DNA of 64,000 nt. It comes from Silene conica. Lineage: Eukaryota; Streptophyta; Magnoliopsida; Caryophyllales; Caryophyllaceae. A model generated the notes under the pieces. It ran no database searches and was not told the origin of the DNA. It saw nothing but the letters and a program-made list of their open reading frames with translations. Below are positions 60,801-64,000 of this stretch, piece after piece. The translations under genes were made by a program, and so were the position numbers. How positions within the stretch are numbered: the first letter of the stretch is position 1; each line of letters opens with the position of its first letter. The stretch is from the NCBI GenBank assembly GCA_029255685.2, contig CM055316.2:83760861-83824860 (forward strand), written 5' to 3'.

Positions 60801-62608
60801 CGGGATTCTACTTTGGATCGATGGAGTAGGTAGAATCGAATCGTAGGATCGTAAGATTCTACAAACTAACTAAATATAGTTTTTTATTTGCTAAAAATAT
60901 AAAATGAAGATCAAAATACATATTTATTAATATTAATTCTTAAATTTTCGATGATTAATAATTTTTACGTCATTGTTATGTACATTTTTGTACATACGGG
61001 AATTAATTTCCCATGATTTTGCAAAACACGTGAATTGGCCAATTCATGTGAATTACCTAAAATTCGTTTGGTTGACATCCTGGAATTGAATTGACACAGG
61101 AATTTCCAATTACCTAGGGGGCCCTAGGTAATCAAATTCCTCCATAATGGAGGAGTTGAGAATTCCTAGGAAAAAGAAAATCCCATGATTTGGAGTAACC
61201 AAACATCTTCGTTTTTTCTAAATCATAGGATTTCCCAATTCACCCGTTTTTTTAGGGGCAACCAAACGAGTCCTAAGGACATAAATAAATAGTATTAGTA
61301 GTCACAAATGTTAAGCACTGGATCGTAGAAGATTCGAATTTTTCAATGTCATTATATAAATATATATTTTTTCTTTTATCATAAAACTGGATCGTAGTAT
61401 CGTAAGATCGTAGGATCGTATTGTGATCCTACCTCTAAAAATTTTCAAACGAATAGGATCGTAAGATTCTACGACCGTGATAGAATCGTAAGATTTAGGA
61501 TCGGTCATCCATTTTTTTATCGTAAAATCGTAGAATCGTAAGATCGAATCGGGATTCTGACAACAATGATGGCAACTGTCTTCTTCGACTTTGGTGGTCA
61601 ACTTTCATAAGTAATCGTTCCAATATGCACAGCGTTAAACTTCGTCATGTTTGATCCGTCAACACATTTTTTTTTTAATTTGCTAGTATACTACCAGAGT
61701 CAAAAGGGAAAGGAATACAATATGAATAGGATGAAACGGGTGTATTTGTCAAGTTTGATTTACGATAACTATCTTCACAATCCCGTTTTCAAAAAGTTTT
61801 ACTCGGTACCTCATAACTACTCCTATACTTAAATGAAACGGATAGAGTATGAGAAAATAACATATCAAAGTTCACATTGTTTGAACGACCAAGTCAATTG
61901 GAGACGATGGACCCGGGAGTACGATTTTATGCACAAATTCTCATTTGTGACGGGCATAGCTTGCGACGGGTCAAATATTATCCATGTTGGTAGATAGGAC
62001 AAAAGCAGATTGCTATTCCTTGTGCAATTTTTCCCCCAAAACTCTTATATTAAATTTTACTTCGTTTCTCAAAATCACTTTAAACTTTATTCTTGATTTT
62101 TTTTTTGGGTTTTTATATATATGTGATAAGTTCGATTTAAAATCTATAAAACCCCTTTGCCTTTTCATTTTTTGTTTCACTCCATTTTATTCTATTTTTT
62201 TTTTTTTTTTTTTTTTTTGAGATGAGAGTTCATTCATGAGTCATGACGGTTCTAAAGGATGATTCATGTCAGCCGACCCCAAAACATTTTGGGACTAAGA
62301 CTCTGATGTTGTTGTTGTTGTATACCCGTCACAAGGGAGACTTGTTGGATTTTATGTATGGATTGGAGTATTAATGCCGACCATTTCGCTACTCTCATTT
62401 CCGAGGGTTTGTGAATAGTGGGTTCGAAACTAATATGCGAGTGACGGGTTTGGCATTGCAGGATGAATATGAAGACCGAGATGAGGTGGGAGAATTAGAA
62501 TGTGGGCATGATTACCATGCAGATTGCTTGAAGAAATGGTTGCTCGTGAAGAACGTGTGCCCGATTTGTAAATCACCCGCCTTGAAAGTGGAGTCGAAGG
62601 ATCAATGA
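57876..62608 (+). CDS. RING-H2 E3 ubiquitin ligase (MBR/RHG1-like)
   Basis: Five coding exons: 57876-58725, 59241-59623, 60316-60420, 60533-60697 and 62462-62608, all in phase, give 549 residues. The start GCCATGG is a strong context. The first 350 residues are low-complexity (Ser, Asn, Gly, His, Pro). Then come IRIYRSHGRGM, ELLALSERIGTVSTGLSEDD, ITCHLKTKRY and the C-terminal RING-H2: C497-x2-C500-x14-C-x-H-x2-H-x2-C-x10-C-x2-C. All eight zinc ligands are present, so it should recruit an E2 and ubiquitinate substrates. The layout matches plant ligases of the MBR1/MBR2 and RHG1A group, some of which bind the Mediator subunit MED25; the substrate here is unknown. The RING is split: its first Cys pair ends exon 4 and the rest is in exon 5, beyond a 1.76-kb intron of transposon sequence. 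Confidence 0.92.
59994..60206. mobile_element. foldback MITE, CAGACC subfamily (intron of RING-H2 gene)
   Basis: Long inverted arms: CTTCAGACCATCAC..., AAATAATAAGACGGGATTTT, GTAACCATTTTACAGCCAAA at the left pair with TTTGGCTGTAAAATGGTTAC, AAAATCCCGTCTTATTATTT and GTGATGGTCTGAAACAAG at the right. TTA is found on both outer sides (59986-59988 and 60203-60205), a possible target duplication. It lies in intron 2, about 110 bp before exon 3. Confidence 0.75.
60786..61568. mobile_element. non-autonomous hAT element in the RING-splitting intron
   Basis: Ends CAATGTTGTCAGGATC and GATTCTGACAACAATG are inverted repeats, with ATGGCAAC at 60778-60785 and 61569-61576 as an exact 8-bp duplication. Many copies of GGATCGTAAGATTCTAC-type words near both ends look like subterminal repeats. 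No transposase. A second element is nested inside at about 61063-61270. Confidence 0.85.
61063..61270. mobile_element. nested MITE (CGTTTGGTTG ends)
   Basis: TTCGTTTGGTTGACATCC at the left and GGGGCAACCAAACGAG at the right are inverted repeats. Internal palindromes include CCTAGGGGGCCCTAGG at about 61117. It lies within the hAT element. Target duplication not clear. Confidence 0.55.
61932..62345. mobile_element. MITE, TTGTGACGG family, interrupted by a SINE tail
   Basis: Starts CACAAATTCTCATTTGTGACGG-like at 61932 (GCGACGGGTCAAATATTATC follows) and ends CCCGTCACAAGGGAGACTTG at 62324-62344. The GTTGGTAGATAGGACAAAAG word is shared with the copy at 33 kb. The SINE tail at 62225-62322 sits near its right end. 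It ends 117 bp before exon 5 of the RING-H2 gene. Confidence 0.6.
62225..62322 (+). mobile_element. 3' tail of an Au-like SINE
   Basis: GGATGATTCATGTCAGCCGA, CCCCAAAACATTTTGGGACT, AAGACTCTGATG and then TTG repeats. This matches the 3' part of plant Au-type SINEs, which end in (TTG)n. The tRNA-like 5' part is missing. It is also the source type of the repeat in the DUF3082 intron. Confidence 0.65.
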
Positions 62609-63140
62609 TCGAGTTATTAAGCCAGAACGAACTTCTGGGGGCGCGCTTATCTATTTGCTTTTATCTAAGTAGAGTTATAACAACGTACATATATATATAC
62701 TTTTGTGGTGAATTTGTATAAAACCCATTTATATTAAGTGAACTTCTTCGCGAAGAAGCTTCACCCCCCGCTAAAATGTCATCGAACTGTACAGACCCTT
62801 TGTAATTTCTGGTCCTGTAGACCCTCCGATCCAGTATTTTCTGTGAATAATCACGGCATTAATAATTTTGCAGCTGAACGTTGTGTTACTCCCTCGATCT
62901 TCATTTTACTTGAGAAATCCCGTCTGCTAATTCATACGATTATTTATCAATGTGCTTAATGTTGGTTATGTTATATGTTGACGACTACGATGATGGTGGG
63001 AGAAACGGATGAGAACTGGTGGGGAGGGGTAAATGAGGGGTCTCGGTGAGGGGATGGTCGAAACTAGTTTCTTTGAAAACAAAATGTAACGAATCTGTTG
63101 AAACACTTGTAAATGAAAACGCAAAGGAATTAGACGAGAT
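62609..63140. other. 3' region of the RING-H2 gene and intergenic
   Basis: No new gene. The likely polyadenylation region is AT-rich at about 62690-62740. Confidence 0.4.
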
Positions 63141-63530
63141 AGAGAGAGTATTTCATAATGTTATCATTAAGCACGATTCACTCGTGTTCGTGCTCGGTGT
63201 GACGAACTTATCTAGCACGACCGATCTTGACTTTTGCGTTCGACCCTTACCCCGTAACCCTTATTGAGATCGAGGGAGTATTCCATAATGTTATCATTAA
63301 GCACGATTCACTCGTGTTCGTGCTCGGTGTGACAAACTTATCTGGCACGACTGATCTTGACTTTTGCGTTCGACCCTTGCCCCGTAACCCTTATTGAGAT
63401 CGAGGGAGTATTCCATAATGTTATCATTAAGCACGATTCACTCGTGTTCGTGCTCAGTGTGACGAACTTATCTGGCACGAGCGATCTTGACTTTTGCGTT
63501 CGACCCTTGCCCCGTAACCCTTATTGAGTC
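63141..63530. repeat. 130-bp tandem repeat, three copies
   Basis: Units at 63141-63270, 63271-63400 and 63401-63530 differ by only a few bases. Each contains GAGGGAGTATTCCATAATG (first unit slightly changed), CACTCGTGTTCGTGCTC and TTGCGTTCGACCCTT. The high identity implies recent amplification. Not coding: the frame is not kept by the 130-bp period. Confidence 0.92.
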
Positions 63531-63537
63531 TTAGGTC

Positions 63538-63730
63538 GTGTTTTTTTGACTTTATTTCATCTTGTTTTAGTTCTCTCCGTCCCTATTTAGTATAGTTTAA
63601 TTTAGTTTCATTCAGTTCAATTCAACTTATCGCTTCACAAATAAACTATAATTTCAACTCTATTCAATTCAGCTCAACTCCATTAATTTCACTCTAGCTT
63701 CTTTCGACCGAAAAGAATAAGACCTAGTCG
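63538..63730. repeat. relic of the CTGTTCTTT MITE family
   Basis: Reverse-orientation similarity to the copies at 3913 and 20787: TTCAGTTCAATTCAACTTAT, CTTCACAAATAAACT, TCAATTCAGCTCAACTCC and CGACCGAAAAGAATAAGACC. Confidence 0.5.
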
Positions 63731-64000
63731 TTATTCCTAACAACTTATAAATAAAAAAATCCATACAGATACAAAGTTAATACCTCCAATATGATCTACA
63801 CGTCAAACGTACCGTTGAAAACACTGGAGCGAAATAATAATGACAATCACAACATATTTACTTTTGACATAAAAATCGTTAAAACTTAAAAGGAAATAAA
63901 AATCCTTCGAATATAAAAAGTAAAAAAACAATTTACACGTGTAAAATGGTAGATACGTTAACGGAAAACGTAAAGAAATGATTGAGACGGTATCGACTAT
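63731..64000. other. window end, no feature
   Basis: AT-rich, with no gene or element end recognised. Confidence 0.3.

Overview
This is plant nuclear DNA, most likely from a eudicot. It is AT-rich, its genes are split by short GT-AG introns, and it holds a plant-type histone H3.1 pair, a U6 snRNA relic, plant-only gene families (DUF1685, DUF3082, DUF674, nepenthesin-like protease, defensin-like peptides) and a dense load of plant transposable elements. I suspect Caryophyllales/Amaranthaceae from the general look of the repeats, but nothing here proves it. No CRISPR, operon or prokaryotic feature is present.

Layout. 0-4.3 kb: AT-rich repeat land with a Helitron-like 3' end, a TRIM LTR and a PIF-type MITE, then a small secreted 8-Cys peptide gene (4.36 kb). 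6.4-13 kb: tandemly duplicated aspartic protease genes on the minus strand, one broken (6.86-7.98 kb) and one intact (9.62-11.12 kb), followed by a small CACTA element; a few orphan exon-like stretches lie around them. 16.5-26.3 kb is the gene-rich part: a DUF1685 gene (2 exons), a chloroplast DUF3082 membrane protein gene (4 exons, introns full of SINE-, MITE- and TRIM-derived sequence) and an 807-residue acidic plant protein on the minus strand. 26.4-34 kb: intergenic, with Mutator-, PIF- and other MITEs. 34-38 kb: a U6 pseudogene and two divergently oriented histone H3.1 genes encoding the same protein. 38-42 kb: tandem and foldback repeats around a DUF674 gene. 42-47.2 kb: two related minus-strand defensin-like genes, the second broken by a frameshift and carrying a long AAT microsatellite. 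48-52.5 kb: RNA exonuclease 4 (REX4), 9 exons. 55.7-62.6 kb: a RING-H2 E3 ligase gene whose RING domain is divided by a transposon-filled intron. 63.1-63.5 kb: a 130-bp tandem repeat.

The genes are independent plant transcription units rather than a pathway. The intact ones I could splice in silico with consistent phase are DUF1685 (316 aa), DUF3082 (252 aa), defensin-like 1 (77 aa), REX4 (275 aa) and the RING-H2 ligase (549 aa). I see no convincing new enzymatic or defence system. The most unusual material is structural: a templated filler at a pseudogene deletion, a 289-bp complete TRIM with visible target-site duplication, tRNA-iMet primer site and polypurine tract, a CACTA element made almost wholly of subterminal repeats, SINE-tail sequence amplified in tandem inside an intron, and several MITEs with exact target-site duplications.
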